From: SZUA-430 sp040080835
GTDB taxonomy: Bacteria; Pseudomonadota; Alphaproteobacteria; Micropepsales; Micropepsaceae
DNA length: 64,000 nt
NCBI GenBank assembly: GCA_040080835.1
Contig: JBEBHP010000006.1
Coordinates: 176,622 to 240,621 of the forward strand
Direction: 5' to 3'
Position 1 is the stretch's first letter, and every line of letters begins with the position of its first letter. A program made the translations under genes and the position numbers. The notes beneath the pieces are model-generated. The model ran no database searches, had not been told where the DNA came from, and saw only the letters and a list, made by a program, of their open reading frames with translations. Of this stretch, positions 8,659-16,699 are shown piece after piece.

Positions 8659-9516
8659 ATGAACGCACGAAAGGTCGGCGCGATCGACGCCTGGATGTCG
8701 ATCATGGCGCCCAAGACAGCGGCACGCTGGCCGGACTCGTTCTGGCATATATTCCGCAAATACGGCGTCGAGCAGCGCTTCCGTAAAGGCTTCACGCTGG
8801 ACGAAATCATCAAGGAAATGGACGAGGCTGGCGTCGAAATCGGCGTCGCGTCGTCATTCAAGTGGCTCGACACCTGGATCGTCGACAACGACGAGAATGC
8901 GGCCTATGTACGCCAGGCGCCCGACCGCTTTATCGGCGCATTCACCGTCGACATCCGCGATCCGATGCCCGCCATGCGCGAGTTCCGCCGCGCGGTCGAG
9001 GAACTCGGCATGAAGATCTTCCGTCTTGAGCCCTATCAATACGGCGACGGACGCACGACCGCCCCGCCACCGACGCATCGCATGTATTGGCCGTTTTATG
9101 TCGCCTGCTGCGAGTACAACATTCCGATCGCCATCCAGGTCGGCCACACCGGGCCGCTTCTGCCGTCGGAATGCGGGCGGCCGATCTATCTCGACGAAGT
9201 GGCGCTGACATTCCCCGAGCTCAAGATCCTCGGCACCCATGTCGGGAATCCGTGGGAGGAGGAGATGATGATCCTCGCCTGGAAACATCCAAACGTTTAC
9301 GTCGAAACCTCGGCGCGTCCGGCACGTCATTGGCCGGCGCGGGTCAAGGAATTCGCTGGCGGTTACGGTCAGGACAAGGTGATCTTCGGCACCGACTATC
9401 CGCTCTTGTCGTTCAAGCGCTCAGTGCAGGACGTCCGCGAATGCGGCTTCTCGGAGGAAGCGACGCGCAAGATCCTGCGCGACAACGCGGCGAAGGTGTT
9501 CGGCCTCAATGTCTGA
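8659..9516 (+). CDS. Amidohydrolase-2 family hydrolase or decarboxylase
   Basis: A 285-residue TIM-barrel protein of the amidohydrolase-2 (ACMSD-like) family. Visible landmarks are QVGHTGP (metal-ligand histidine on a central strand), LGTHVGNPWEEEM (second histidine) and the C-terminal FGTDYPLLSF, whose aspartate is the usual catalytic metal ligand. The N-terminal metal motif normally reading DxHxH is DAWMS here, so two classical ligands are missing and metal binding may differ. It starts 2 nt after the preceding stop and its last codons overlap the following crotonase gene, so it is translationally coupled in the operon. A hydrolytic, hydratase or C-C cleaving step on a pathway acid is likely; the exact reaction is unknown. 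Confidence 0.8.
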   Translation: MNARKVGAIDAWMSIMAPKTAARWPDSFWHIFRKYGVEQRFRKGFTLDEIIKEMDEAGVEIGVASSFKWLDTWIVDNDENAAYVRQAPDRFIGAFTVDIRDPMPAMREFRRAVEELGMKIFRLEPYQYGDGRTTAPPPTHRMYWPFYVACCEYNIPIAIQVGHTGPLLPSECGRPIYLDEVALTFPELKILGTHVGNPWEEEMMILAWKHPNVYVETSARPARHWPARVKEFAGGYGQDKVIFGTDYPLLSFKRSVQDVRECGFSEEATRKILRDNAAKVFGLNV

Positions 9517-10300
9517 GCATGTGCGCCTGACCGCGCACGAGGGCGGCGTGCGGCGGCTGACCATCGCCCGCCCGCAAGTGCGAAATGCGCTGGATGCGCA
9601 GGCGTTCGGCGAGATCATCGCCGCCTGCAAGCGCGTCGCGGCCGACCGCGAGGCGCGCGTGCTGGTTCTCGCGGGCGAGGGACAAGCGTTCTCGGCCGGC
9701 GGCGACTTCGACACGCTGCAGAAGATTCTCGATGCCGGGCGCAGGTTCGCGGTCGCCGAACTGCGCCACGCCAATGAGGGCGTGCTGGCCTTGGCGTCGC
9801 TGCCGATCCCGACCGTGGCTCTCGTGCACGGCGACGCCTTCGGCGGCGGCGCGGCGGTGGCGCTGGCAGCTGACTTCCGGGTGATGAGCGCAAAGGCGCG
9901 TCTCGGCTTCGTTTTCGCGCGCGTTGGCCTTTCGGGCGCCGATACCGGCGCGACGTGGACGCTGAGCCGGCTCGTAGGACCGGCGCGGGCGTTCGAGATT
10001 CTCGCGCTCGGTCAAATTTTCTCGGCTGAGGAAGCGCGGATGGCGGGACTGGTCACGTCGATCGCGCCGGCCGAGAGCTTCGAGGCGGAAGCGGAAGCCT
10101 TCGTCGCTCGGCTCGCCGCGCTCGCGCCGCTTGCCGTCGGCGGCACGAAGAGGGCGATGAGCGGCATCGAGGGTCGTTCCTTCGCCGCGCAACTCGACAT
10201 CGAGGCGGAGTTGCAGGCCGATGCGCTGACCTCGCGGGATTTTCGCGAAGGCTTGGCCGCCTTCCGTGAGAAACGATCGCCGATATTCGGAGGGCGATGA
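9509..10300 (+). CDS. Crotonase (enoyl-CoA hydratase/isomerase family) I
   Basis: A 263-residue crotonase-fold enzyme. The oxyanion hole is formed by the FSAGGDFD loop and HGDAFGGGAAV, both well kept. The usual PEI motif carrying one hydratase glutamate reads VFA, followed by RVGLSGADTGATW, so ordinary two-glutamate hydration is not assured; this variant occurs in related crotonases whose reaction is often isomerase or hydrolase-like. Its start overlaps the amidohydrolase by 8 nt and its stop is 1 nt before the next start. It would act on CoA thioesters made by the dehydrogenases of the same operon. Confidence 0.88.
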   Translation: MSEHVRLTAHEGGVRRLTIARPQVRNALDAQAFGEIIAACKRVAADREARVLVLAGEGQAFSAGGDFDTLQKILDAGRRFAVAELRHANEGVLALASLPIPTVALVHGDAFGGGAAVALAADFRVMSAKARLGFVFARVGLSGADTGATWTLSRLVGPARAFEILALGQIFSAEEARMAGLVTSIAPAESFEAEAEAFVARLAALAPLAVGGTKRAMSGIEGRSFAAQLDIEAELQADALTSRDFREGLAAFREKRSPIFGGR

Positions 10301-10301
10301 C

Positions 10302-11453
10302 ATGGATGTGTTCTTGACGCCGGAGCAGAGGGCGCTACGCGCCGAGGTCAGGGCGTTTCTCGACGCCGAATATCCGCCCGAGCGCATCGCGCAGATGGAG
10401 CGCGACGAGGAATATCCCGACGCCTTCTTCCGCGAATGCGGCCGGCGCGGCTGGACCGGCCTGCCGGTGCCGAAGGAATACGGCGGGCGCGAGGGCTCGG
10501 TCCTCGACCTCTGCGTCTTCGTCGAGGAGGTCGGCAAGACCTCGATCTCGCTGTCGACGCTTTACATCGCCGGCACGATCTTCGGCGCGCACGCGCTGCA
10601 CATTTGCGGTTCGCACGAACAGCGCGAGCGGCTTCTGCCGAAGATCGCGGCCGGCAAGCTGCGTTTCGCGCTTTCGATGTCCGAGCCAGGTGCTGGCTCA
10701 GACTTCGCCGGCATGGAGGCGCGCGCCGTTCGCGTCCCTGGCGGCTGGCGCATCGACGGGATCAAGGGCCCGATCTCGGGTGCCGAACGTGCCGACATCG
10801 TTATCACCGCCGCGCGCACCGCAAGTTACGAAGGCGAATCTCGTCAGAAGGGCATCACGCTGTTTTTGGTGCCACAAGGCGTGCCGGGCATGAGTTTCGA
10901 GAGGCGCAACTTTGCGGCCATGCGCGCACTCATGGTCAACAACGTGAGTTATGAAAACGTCGTCGTGTCGGACGATGCGGTCCTGGGCGAGGTCGATTCG
11001 GGCTGGATGAATCTGGCGCGACTGATGGATCCCGAACGGCTGGCCAATGCCGCGCAAACGATCGGCGTGGCGCAGGCGGCCATCGACGAGGGAGTGCGTT
11101 ACGCATTGCAACGTAAACAATACGGAAAGCCCATCGCCCACTACCAGGCGGTGTCGCATCCGCTGGCCGAAGCGCAGGCCGAAGTTTCCGCCGCGCGCCT
11201 GCTCGTCTATGCGGCGGCGCGGAAGCGCGACGTGGAGGGTCCGTGTCCGATGGAAGCGTCGATGGCGAAAATGCTGGCGAACAACGTCGCGGCGCGGGCG
11301 ACGAGCGCGGCGTTGCAGACCGGCGGCGCGCGCGGTTGGGAGCGCGAGTCGCCGTTCATGCGCCGGTTCCTGGAAGTGCGCGGCTGCGAGCTCGGCGGCG
11401 GGACCAGTCAAATTCAGCGCAACATCATCGCGCATCACATGGGCATGCGATGA
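10302..11453 (+). CDS. Acyl-CoA dehydrogenase II
   Basis: A 383-residue acyl-CoA dehydrogenase. Key segments are FALSMSEPGAGSDFAG (beta domain), GIKGPISGAERADIV and the C-terminal GGARGWERESPFMRRFLEVRGCELGGGT as a family pattern. Glu245 in DPERLANA occupies the isovaleryl/long-chain type base position, while the MCAD-type position is Gly (GGGTSQI). The start at 10302 is chosen because a GGAGGGCGA ribosome site overlaps the end of the previous gene; an upstream in-frame start would lie inside that gene. Its stop overlaps the next start (ATGA). Confidence 0.9.
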   Translation: MDVFLTPEQRALRAEVRAFLDAEYPPERIAQMERDEEYPDAFFRECGRRGWTGLPVPKEYGGREGSVLDLCVFVEEVGKTSISLSTLYIAGTIFGAHALHICGSHEQRERLLPKIAAGKLRFALSMSEPGAGSDFAGMEARAVRVPGGWRIDGIKGPISGAERADIVITAARTASYEGESRQKGITLFLVPQGVPGMSFERRNFAAMRALMVNNVSYENVVVSDDAVLGEVDSGWMNLARLMDPERLANAAQTIGVAQAAIDEGVRYALQRKQYGKPIAHYQAVSHPLAEAQAEVSAARLLVYAAARKRDVEGPCPMEASMAKMLANNVAARATSAALQTGGARGWERESPFMRRFLEVRGCELGGGTSQIQRNIIAHHMGMR

Positions 11454-12469
11454 AAGCGCTCGTCTACGAAGCGCCGGGCCGGGTGGCGCTGCAACAGGTC
11501 GCCAGACCGGTCGCGGGTCCGGGCGAGGTGTTGATTCAGGTCGCGGCGGCGGGCGTGTGCGGCACGGACCGCCACATCGTCGCGGGACATCTGGGCGTCG
11601 CGCCGGGAACCGTTCTCGGTCACGAAGTCTGCGGGCGGATCGCCGAGGTCGGTCAGGGCGTTTCGGGTTTCGCACCGAGCGATCGCGTGATCGCGTTCGG
11701 GCAAGTGGTCTGCGGCCAATGCGCCGCCTGCCGCTCGGGTCGCGACAATCGATGTGCACGCCCGGAAATCCTGGGCATGGGGCGGCAGGGCGCGTTCGCA
11801 GAGTTCATCGCGCTGCCGACGCGCGCGCTCATACCGCTGCCGCAAGGGATTTCCGACGCGGTCGGCGCGATCGTTCCGGACGCCATCGCCACGCCGTATC
11901 ACGCCGTCGTTGCCGTCGGCGGGTTGCGGCCGGGCGAAACCGTGGTCGTGATCGGCGCGGGCGGCGTCGGCGCGCATGCGATCCTGATCGCGCGCACGGC
12001 CGGCGCGGCGCGCATCGTCGCGGTCGATACGGATGCCGGCGCGCGGGAGGCGGCTCTCGCGTTCGGGGCGGATGTCGTGTTCGATCCGCGCGAAGACGCG
12101 GCGCCGGCGAAGGCCCTGCGCAAGCTCGCGCGCAATGCCAGCCTGGTCGTCGAGTGCGTCGGCCGCGAGGAGACGACGGAACTTGCCTTCGCGGCGGTGG
12201 CACCCGGCGGGCGCGTCGTGATCGTGGGCGTGGGAAGCGCGCGCCCGAAATTGCCGGCGCTGCTGCAATTCGTCGGCAACGAAATCGCGGTCATGGGCTC
12301 GTTCGGTTCGACGAAGAGCGAAATCGAAACCGTGTTGCAGCTGATCGTCGCGGGGCGGCTCGACGTGTCGCGCTCGATCAGTCGCTCGCTGCCGTTGACG
12401 GCCGCAGCGAAAGTCTTTGCCGAGCCGCCGACGCCCGCGCGCACCGTGTTTCTGCCGGGCGCGCCATGA
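11450..12469 (+). CDS. Zinc-dependent medium-chain alcohol dehydrogenase
   Basis: A 339-residue MDR-family dehydrogenase. Catalytic-zinc ligands Cys37 (VCGTD), His58 and Glu59 (GHEVCG) and structural-zinc cysteines 88, 91, 94 and 102 are present, as is the nucleotide motif IGAGGVGAHA. It should oxidise an alcohol or vicinal diol with NAD(P)+. The start overlaps the upstream stop as ATGA, and this start gives the conserved MKALVYEAPG N-terminus. Placed among CoA-pathway genes and upstream of an epoxide-hydrolase-like gene, it could oxidise the diol that enzyme would release. Confidence 0.9.
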   Translation: MKALVYEAPGRVALQQVARPVAGPGEVLIQVAAAGVCGTDRHIVAGHLGVAPGTVLGHEVCGRIAEVGQGVSGFAPSDRVIAFGQVVCGQCAACRSGRDNRCARPEILGMGRQGAFAEFIALPTRALIPLPQGISDAVGAIVPDAIATPYHAVVAVGGLRPGETVVVIGAGGVGAHAILIARTAGAARIVAVDTDAGAREAALAFGADVVFDPREDAAPAKALRKLARNASLVVECVGREETTELAFAAVAPGGRVVIVGVGSARPKLPALLQFVGNEIAVMGSFGSTKSEIETVLQLIVAGRLDVSRSISRSLPLTAAAKVFAEPPTPARTVFLPGAP

Positions 12470-12488
12470 AACCGGGGATGAGAACGCG

Positions 12489-13265
12489 ATGAGCGATGAG
12501 GTTCTATTCGAAGTCGACGCGGGCGTGGCGACCGTCACGCTGAACCGGCCCAAACGATTGAACACCCTGGCCATCCCGACGGTCGACGCCCTGGTCGAGA
12601 CGCTTGCGCGCGCGGCGGCAAGCGAGGCGCGCGTCGTCGTACTGACAGGGGCGGGCGAGACGTTCTGCGCAGGCGCCGATCAGGCCGAGATGACCGAACG
12701 TACGGCTGAGGAATGGGAACCGATCGTGCGCCGCTATCTTGATCCGGTACGCGCGATCGTGGCGATGGACAAGCTGGTGATCGCGGCGCTAAACGGCAAC
12801 ACGGTGGGCGGCGGTTTGGGGCTTGCGATGGCCAGCGACTTTCGTATCGCCAAGGCCGGCATCCGCCTCGGCGCGCCGTTCACGCCGATCGGGCTCGCTG
12901 GCTGCGACATGTCGGCGGGCTGGTTCCTGCCGCGCTTGGTCGGACTGGGAACGGCGTCCGATCTCATGTTCACCGGCCGCCTAATCGGCGCTGAGGAAGC
13001 GAAGGCGATCGGCCTCGTCCATCGTGTCGCCGAGGCCGCAAACTTCGCCGAAGCCGTCCGCGAACTTGCCGCGCGGCTGGCCGCCGGCGCACCGATCGCC
13101 CATCGCTGGACGAAGCGCGCCATCCACCGTTCGCTCTCGACCGGCATGGACGGTGAATTCGAGTTCGAGATCTTCGCGCAGGTGCAGTGCCTGCAAACCC
13201 AAGATCATCGGGAAGGCGTGCGCGCGTTCAAGGAACGCCGCAAGCCTGCGTTCCGCAATGCTTGA
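12489..13265 (+). CDS. Crotonase (enoyl-CoA hydratase/isomerase family) II
   Basis: A 258-residue crotonase. The oxyanion-hole segments FCAGADQAEM and NGNTVGGGLGLAMASD are typical. As in the other crotonase of the operon, the PEI region is replaced (GAPFTPIGLAGCDMSAGW), so the acid-base residues differ from rat enoyl-CoA hydratase. The paralogues are far from identical, suggesting separate substrates. The start follows the dehydrogenase stop by 19 nt, with a GATGAGAACGCG leader, and the 3' end overlaps the third acyl-CoA dehydrogenase by 8 nt. Confidence 0.88.
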   Translation: MSDEVLFEVDAGVATVTLNRPKRLNTLAIPTVDALVETLARAAASEARVVVLTGAGETFCAGADQAEMTERTAEEWEPIVRRYLDPVRAIVAMDKLVIAALNGNTVGGGLGLAMASDFRIAKAGIRLGAPFTPIGLAGCDMSAGWFLPRLVGLGTASDLMFTGRLIGAEEAKAIGLVHRVAEAANFAEAVRELAARLAAGAPIAHRWTKRAIHRSLSTGMDGEFEFEIFAQVQCLQTQDHREGVRAFKERRKPAFRNA

Positions 13266-14403
13266 GTTCACGCCCGAGCAGAACGAATTCCGCGCTCAGG
13301 TGGCGCGCTTCGTGAAGGCCGAGATCGCGCCCAAGGCGCAAGCCTGGAGCCGCGAAGACCGCTTCCCGCGCGAGATTCCGCTCAAGCTCGGCGAGCTTGG
13401 CTGGCTGTCGGTCGGTTTCGATTCGGCCTTCGGCGGCGTCGGCGGGGCGACCGAACGCAGCATCCTGATAGAGGAACTGGCCAAGGGCGCGCCCGGCGTC
13501 GCGCTTGGCGTTTATGTGCACAGCGCGCTCGCCGCCGCCGCGCTTGCCCAAGTGGGATCGCGCGCGCTCGCCGAACGCTTCGTGCGCGAGATGCTGGCCG
13601 GCCGCTGCCTCGGCGCTTGGGCCTACGCCGAACCGGATTCCGGCGCCGACGTGACGCAGGCGCGCCTGGCCGCGCGGCGCAAGGGCGGCGACTTCGTGCT
13701 CGTCGGCGAAAAGGCCTACATCACGAACGGCACCTGCGCCGATCTCATCATGGTGGTGGCGCGCACCGGCGGCGAGCCGGGCAAGCTTGTGGGCCTTTCG
13801 GTGTTCGCGGTCGACGGCGACACGCCCGGCCTCGTGCGCCGGCCGATGGCAAAGCTCGGCATGCAGCCCTCCGAACTCGGCGCGCTGCACTTCGACGAAT
13901 GCGTGGTTCCGGCCGAGCGGATCGTGGGCGAGGTCGACCACGGCTTTCGCGCCTGCCTGAGCGTGCTGTCGAGGGGGCGCGTCTTCGGCGGCGCGCTGGC
14001 GCTCGGCATTGCGGGCGCGGCGTTCGAGACGGCGCTCGCCCACGTTGGCGTGCGCCGGCAGTTTGGCGCGCCGATCGCCGCCAAGCAGGCCGTGCGCTTC
14101 GCGCTCGCCGACATGATCGCGCGCCTCGCCGCGGCGCGCGCGCTGGTCTACGCGGCGGCGCGCGCGATGGATGCGGGCCGCCCGTTCGACGCCGACGCCT
14201 CGCTCGCCAAGCTCGTCGCCTCGGAAGCCGCCACCTGGATCGCCGAACGCGCGCTGCACGTGCAGGGCGCGCAAGGCTATATGCTGGACAGCCCCGCGCA
14301 GCGTTACTATCGCGACTGCAAGGTCATCGAATGGGGCGAGGGCGTAAACGAATTGCAGCGCGAAATGATATTCGAGGCGGCGGTCGCGGGCTATCGGCCC
14401 TGA
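13258..14403 (+). CDS. Acyl-CoA dehydrogenase III (MCAD-type catalytic base)
   Basis: A 381-residue acyl-CoA dehydrogenase. It has AYAEPDSGADVTQA, GEKAYITNGTCADL and the C-terminal QGAQGYMLDSPAQRYYRDCK. Unlike the other two dehydrogenases of the operon, the helix-G position is Arg (SRGRVFG), and Glu361 in EWGEGVNEL takes the position of the MCAD/SCAD base. This switch suggests a straight-chain or shorter substrate, so the three enzymes probably act on successive intermediates. The start overlaps the upstream gene by 8 nt. The final 93 bp are duplicated at 20851-20943. Confidence 0.9.
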   Translation: MLEFTPEQNEFRAQVARFVKAEIAPKAQAWSREDRFPREIPLKLGELGWLSVGFDSAFGGVGGATERSILIEELAKGAPGVALGVYVHSALAAAALAQVGSRALAERFVREMLAGRCLGAWAYAEPDSGADVTQARLAARRKGGDFVLVGEKAYITNGTCADLIMVVARTGGEPGKLVGLSVFAVDGDTPGLVRRPMAKLGMQPSELGALHFDECVVPAERIVGEVDHGFRACLSVLSRGRVFGGALALGIAGAAFETALAHVGVRRQFGAPIAAKQAVRFALADMIARLAAARALVYAAARAMDAGRPFDADASLAKLVASEAATWIAERALHVQGAQGYMLDSPAQRYYRDCKVIEWGEGVNELQREMIFEAAVAGYRP

Positions 14404-14892
14404 CGAGCGGCGCCACAACGGGAGGAACCGAGAATGGCCAACAACGAAAAGATCGTCCGCGATTTTATCGCCGCCTGGTCGCGGCTCAACGTCGAGGAAA
14501 TCGTCTCCAACTTTGCCGAGGACGGCGTCTATCACAACATGCCGACGCAGCCGGTGAAAGGGCACGCGGCCTTGCGCCAATTCATCGCCGCGTTCCTCAA
14601 GACCTGGACGAAGACCGATTGGGATATTCTCAACATCGTCTCCAAGGGCAATGTGGTGATCGCCGAACGGCTCGACCGCACGGTCGCGATGGGCAAGAAG
14701 ATCGACTTGCCGTGCTGCGGCGTGTTCGAGATGGAGAACGGCAAGATCAAGGTCTGGCGTGACTACTTCGACATGGCGACCTACACTAAGGCACTGCAGG
14801 CGTAAACCTCGTGTGACGGCCGCTAGCCTCAAGAGGCTGCGGAGAAGAGGATTGGAGAGGCCGCCGGCTGGATTATAGGTGCAACGAAGCTC
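14311..14892 (+). repeat. Segmental duplication, copy 1 (intact)
   Basis: About 582 bp covering the last 93 bp of the dehydrogenase gene, the whole epoxide-hydrolase-like gene and 87 bp beyond. It matches 20851-21433 in the same orientation, both edges being sharp. Confidence 0.9.
14434..14805 (+). CDS. Limonene-1,2-epoxide-hydrolase-like enzyme
   Basis: A 123-residue protein of the LEH branch of the SnoaL/NTF2-like fold. Tyr33, Asn35, Arg79, Asp81, Trp108 and Asp110 match limonene-1,2-epoxide hydrolase residues Tyr53, Asn55, Arg99, Asp101, Trp130 and Asp132 with nearly the same spacing, so the Asp-Arg-Asp triad and the water-binding pair are intact. It should open an epoxide to a trans-diol in one step without a covalent intermediate. 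It ends the operon, 30 nt after the last dehydrogenase, with a GGGAGGAAC site. A second, nonsense-mutated copy is at 20975-21346. Confidence 0.85.
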   Translation: MANNEKIVRDFIAAWSRLNVEEIVSNFAEDGVYHNMPTQPVKGHAALRQFIAAFLKTWTKTDWDILNIVSKGNVVIAERLDRTVAMGKKIDLPCCGVFEMENGKIKVWRDYFDMATYTKALQA

Positions 14893-15440
14893 AAGAAACT
14901 CGCATCAGCACGGATAGAGCGGCGCCAAGTCAGATGCGAATCGGCTTGCAACTTGCCCAGCGGAAAGGGTTCGATCTCGTTGAAGAAGAATGCAAGGTTC
15001 TGCTTGCGCAGTGGTAGTTCCATATCGCAAGTCACCGTTCCGACGGCAAATGCGAGGCCACGATTTCAATCGTGTCGGCTGCAACGCGGCTTGTCGGATG
15101 GCGCTGCAGAACCACATCGACTTGCACCGTCTTTGACCGGATGGGAGAAACCCGCGACATCTTGGGCAGCAATGCTACAGAGGGCCGACGGCTTCAATCT
15201 AGTCTAGTGACGACGGCCATCGTGCTTGTGGAGTTTGGAGTAGGCGGCGCACACTCGGCGTGTCTGCGGGCACGTGCCACCCCGTCGATGATGTGTTGCA
15301 GCATCTGTCCCCGCTTGGCCGGAAGTGGATCACCCTGGTGCATTCGCCTGGCATTGATGCGCGAACGGACGGGGCGTTTCCGTGACAAACCCGATGCTCA
15401 GCGCCGCGCCGACGATTCGCAGCAGCCAGTATCTCTCGAT
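14893..15440. other. Intergenic after the catabolic operon
   Basis: About 550 bases without a supported gene. Frames are short and overlapping on both strands. It is bounded by the end of the duplication (14892) and IS3 debris (from about 15455). Confidence 0.4.
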
Positions 15441-15454
15441 AATACCTCGAGACC

Positions 15455-15745
15455 TCTCGATAAAATACATCGGGCGCCTCACTGACGCTGGCATCAAGCC
15501 TTCTGTCGGCGGCGCCGGAGACAGCTATGACAACGTGCTCGCCGAGAGCATCAACGCCCTCTTCAAGCCGAAGTCATCTGCCGAAAACGGTCCCGGAAAT
15601 CGATGGAAACGGTCGAGTTCACGACCTTCGAATGGTTCGACTGACTCAACAATAGACGCGTTCTCGAACCGGCCTGCAACACCCCGCCCGCCGAAGGCGA
15701 CGTCAACTACCATGCAACCCTGGAGCTACCGGCTATGGCCGTGTA
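15455..15745 (+). pseudogene. IS3-family OrfB, C-terminal fragment
   Basis: The translation contains the C-terminal core of an IS3 (IS51-group) integrase: LTDAGIKPSVGGAGDSYDNV, followed by LAESINALFK, which includes the third catalytic acid (Glu of LAES). After a frame change near 15600 the next frame gives the usual ETVEFTTFEW and LEPACNTPPAEGDVNY tail. The first two catalytic acids and the N-terminus are missing, so it is a dead remnant. Confidence 0.8.
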
Positions 15746-15785
15746 ACCCAATTCAATCGCCTTCGGGATTCCCGGGCGGTTCATT

Positions 15786-16238
15786 TCATGGCGTCGTCTT
15801 GTATTTTCGGGCGTAGAAAATAAAGAGGGCTGCGAACGCACCGCCGATAACGAGGCAGAGCGGTGAATAAAGAAGCACATCGTTCGTCGCAAAAGGTTCG
15901 CTCGCCTTCGATCCATGATAGGCGATCCAGAATCCAGCGGTCGCGCGACCGAGAAAGACAAGCGTCAACACACCAGTCGCAGCTTGAACCATCCACCGCG
16001 AGCGAAACGGCAGCAAGCCGCCCGCGAATAATGCGATGACGCCACCAAGAAAAATCAGGCCGGCGATAGCAAAGGTTATTCCTGCCGCCGGCATGACCCG
16101 CATTTCCGGAACGCCGATAACGGTGTCGATCAGCTCTTTTGTCGTCGCGCCGGGCCAACGTCCGCCGAATCCCCAAAAGACATGAAGCGCGGCGATCGCC
16201 GACAGGATGAGGAACAGGACTATCGCCACACGGCGCAT
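15786..16238 (-). CDS. DUF3995 membrane protein
   Basis: A 150-residue protein with four hydrophobic segments (about residues 5-25, 48-72, 82-105 and 122-145). The N-terminal HVFWGFGGRWPG signature is characteristic of the DUF3995 family of unknown function. A GAGAGG sequence lies upstream of the ATG at a slightly long distance. It is followed on the same strand, further upstream, by a thioredoxin-like gene, but the 130-bp gap argues against tight coupling. Confidence 0.8.
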   Translation of the reverse strand: MRRVAIVLFLILSAIAALHVFWGFGGRWPGATTKELIDTVIGVPEMRVMPAAGITFAIAGLIFLGGVIALFAGGLLPFRSRWMVQAATGVLTLVFLGRATAGFWIAYHGSKASEPFATNDVLLYSPLCLVIGGAFAALFIFYARKYKTTP

Positions 16239-16370
16239 GCAAGTGCCCTCTCAAAATATACAAGAGCCTTTGGGTTTGCCCATTTCCGCTCCGAACTTCG
16301 CCCGCCATTTGAACACCCACGGCCAGTCACCTGCCTACGCTGGTGGCGGCAGCAGGGGGGCTGAGGAAGA

Positions 16371-16607
16371 TTATTTTAGGTCTTGAAGGCTCGCGCCGAA
16401 GTTGATGTGATAGGGCTGTTCGCCAATCACAAGGGCTGGTACGGACTTGACGCCCGCCTTTTCCGCTTCCGCGATCCTGTTCGGATTCTCCCCGAGATGG
16501 ACGATCTCGACATTGAACTTTGAACGGTCGAGGCTTTCCACAAATTGTCTTTCCGCGTCTATGCAGACTGCGCATCCGGCGTGGTAGAAGGTGGCTTTGG
16601 CGCTCAT
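16371..16607 (-). CDS. Small thioredoxin/glutaredoxin-like protein
   Basis: A 78-residue thioredoxin-fold protein with an N-terminal redox centre Cys-Ala-Val-Cys (FYHAGCAVC) and the cis-proline segment SVPALVIG. The start at 16607 is chosen for its AAGGAGGAAAC ribosome site; an upstream extension lacks a signal. It would work as a cytoplasmic disulfide reductant or thiol sensor partner. It is transcribed divergently from the cysteine-cluster MarR gene across a 92-bp shared promoter region, so it is a probable target of that regulator. Confidence 0.85.
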   Translation of the reverse strand: MSAKATFYHAGCAVCIDAERQFVESLDRSKFNVEIVHLGENPNRIAEAEKAGVKSVPALVIGEQPYHINFGASLQDLK

Positions 16608-16650
16608 GGTTTCCTCCTTGTAGTTTCGACTCGATATATTTGCTGTATCC

Positions 16651-16699
16651 GTTTCAGCCGAAACTTGCAAGGAAAGTTTGTTGTCGATACTATTAAGGT
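16651..16699 (+). promoter_or_regulatory. Promoter and candidate operator of the MarR gene
   Basis: A perfect inverted repeat GTTTC-AGCC-GAAAC lies at 16651-16664. Next to it is -35-like TTGCAA (16665-16670), a 17-nt spacer and -10-like TACTAT (16688-16693). The start codon at 16700 is only 7 nt past the -10, so the transcript may be leaderless. The repeat lies between both divergent genes and could serve autoregulation. Confidence 0.5.

Noticed and set aside
11047..12492. 481-codon open frame overlapping the alcohol dehydrogenase
   Set aside because: Arg-rich shadow of the dehydrogenase genes; no start signal or homology.
13228..14832. 534-codon open frame antisense to acyl-CoA dehydrogenase III
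   Set aside because: Low-complexity His/Arg/Asp-rich translation without family features; it mirrors the codon bias of the true gene.
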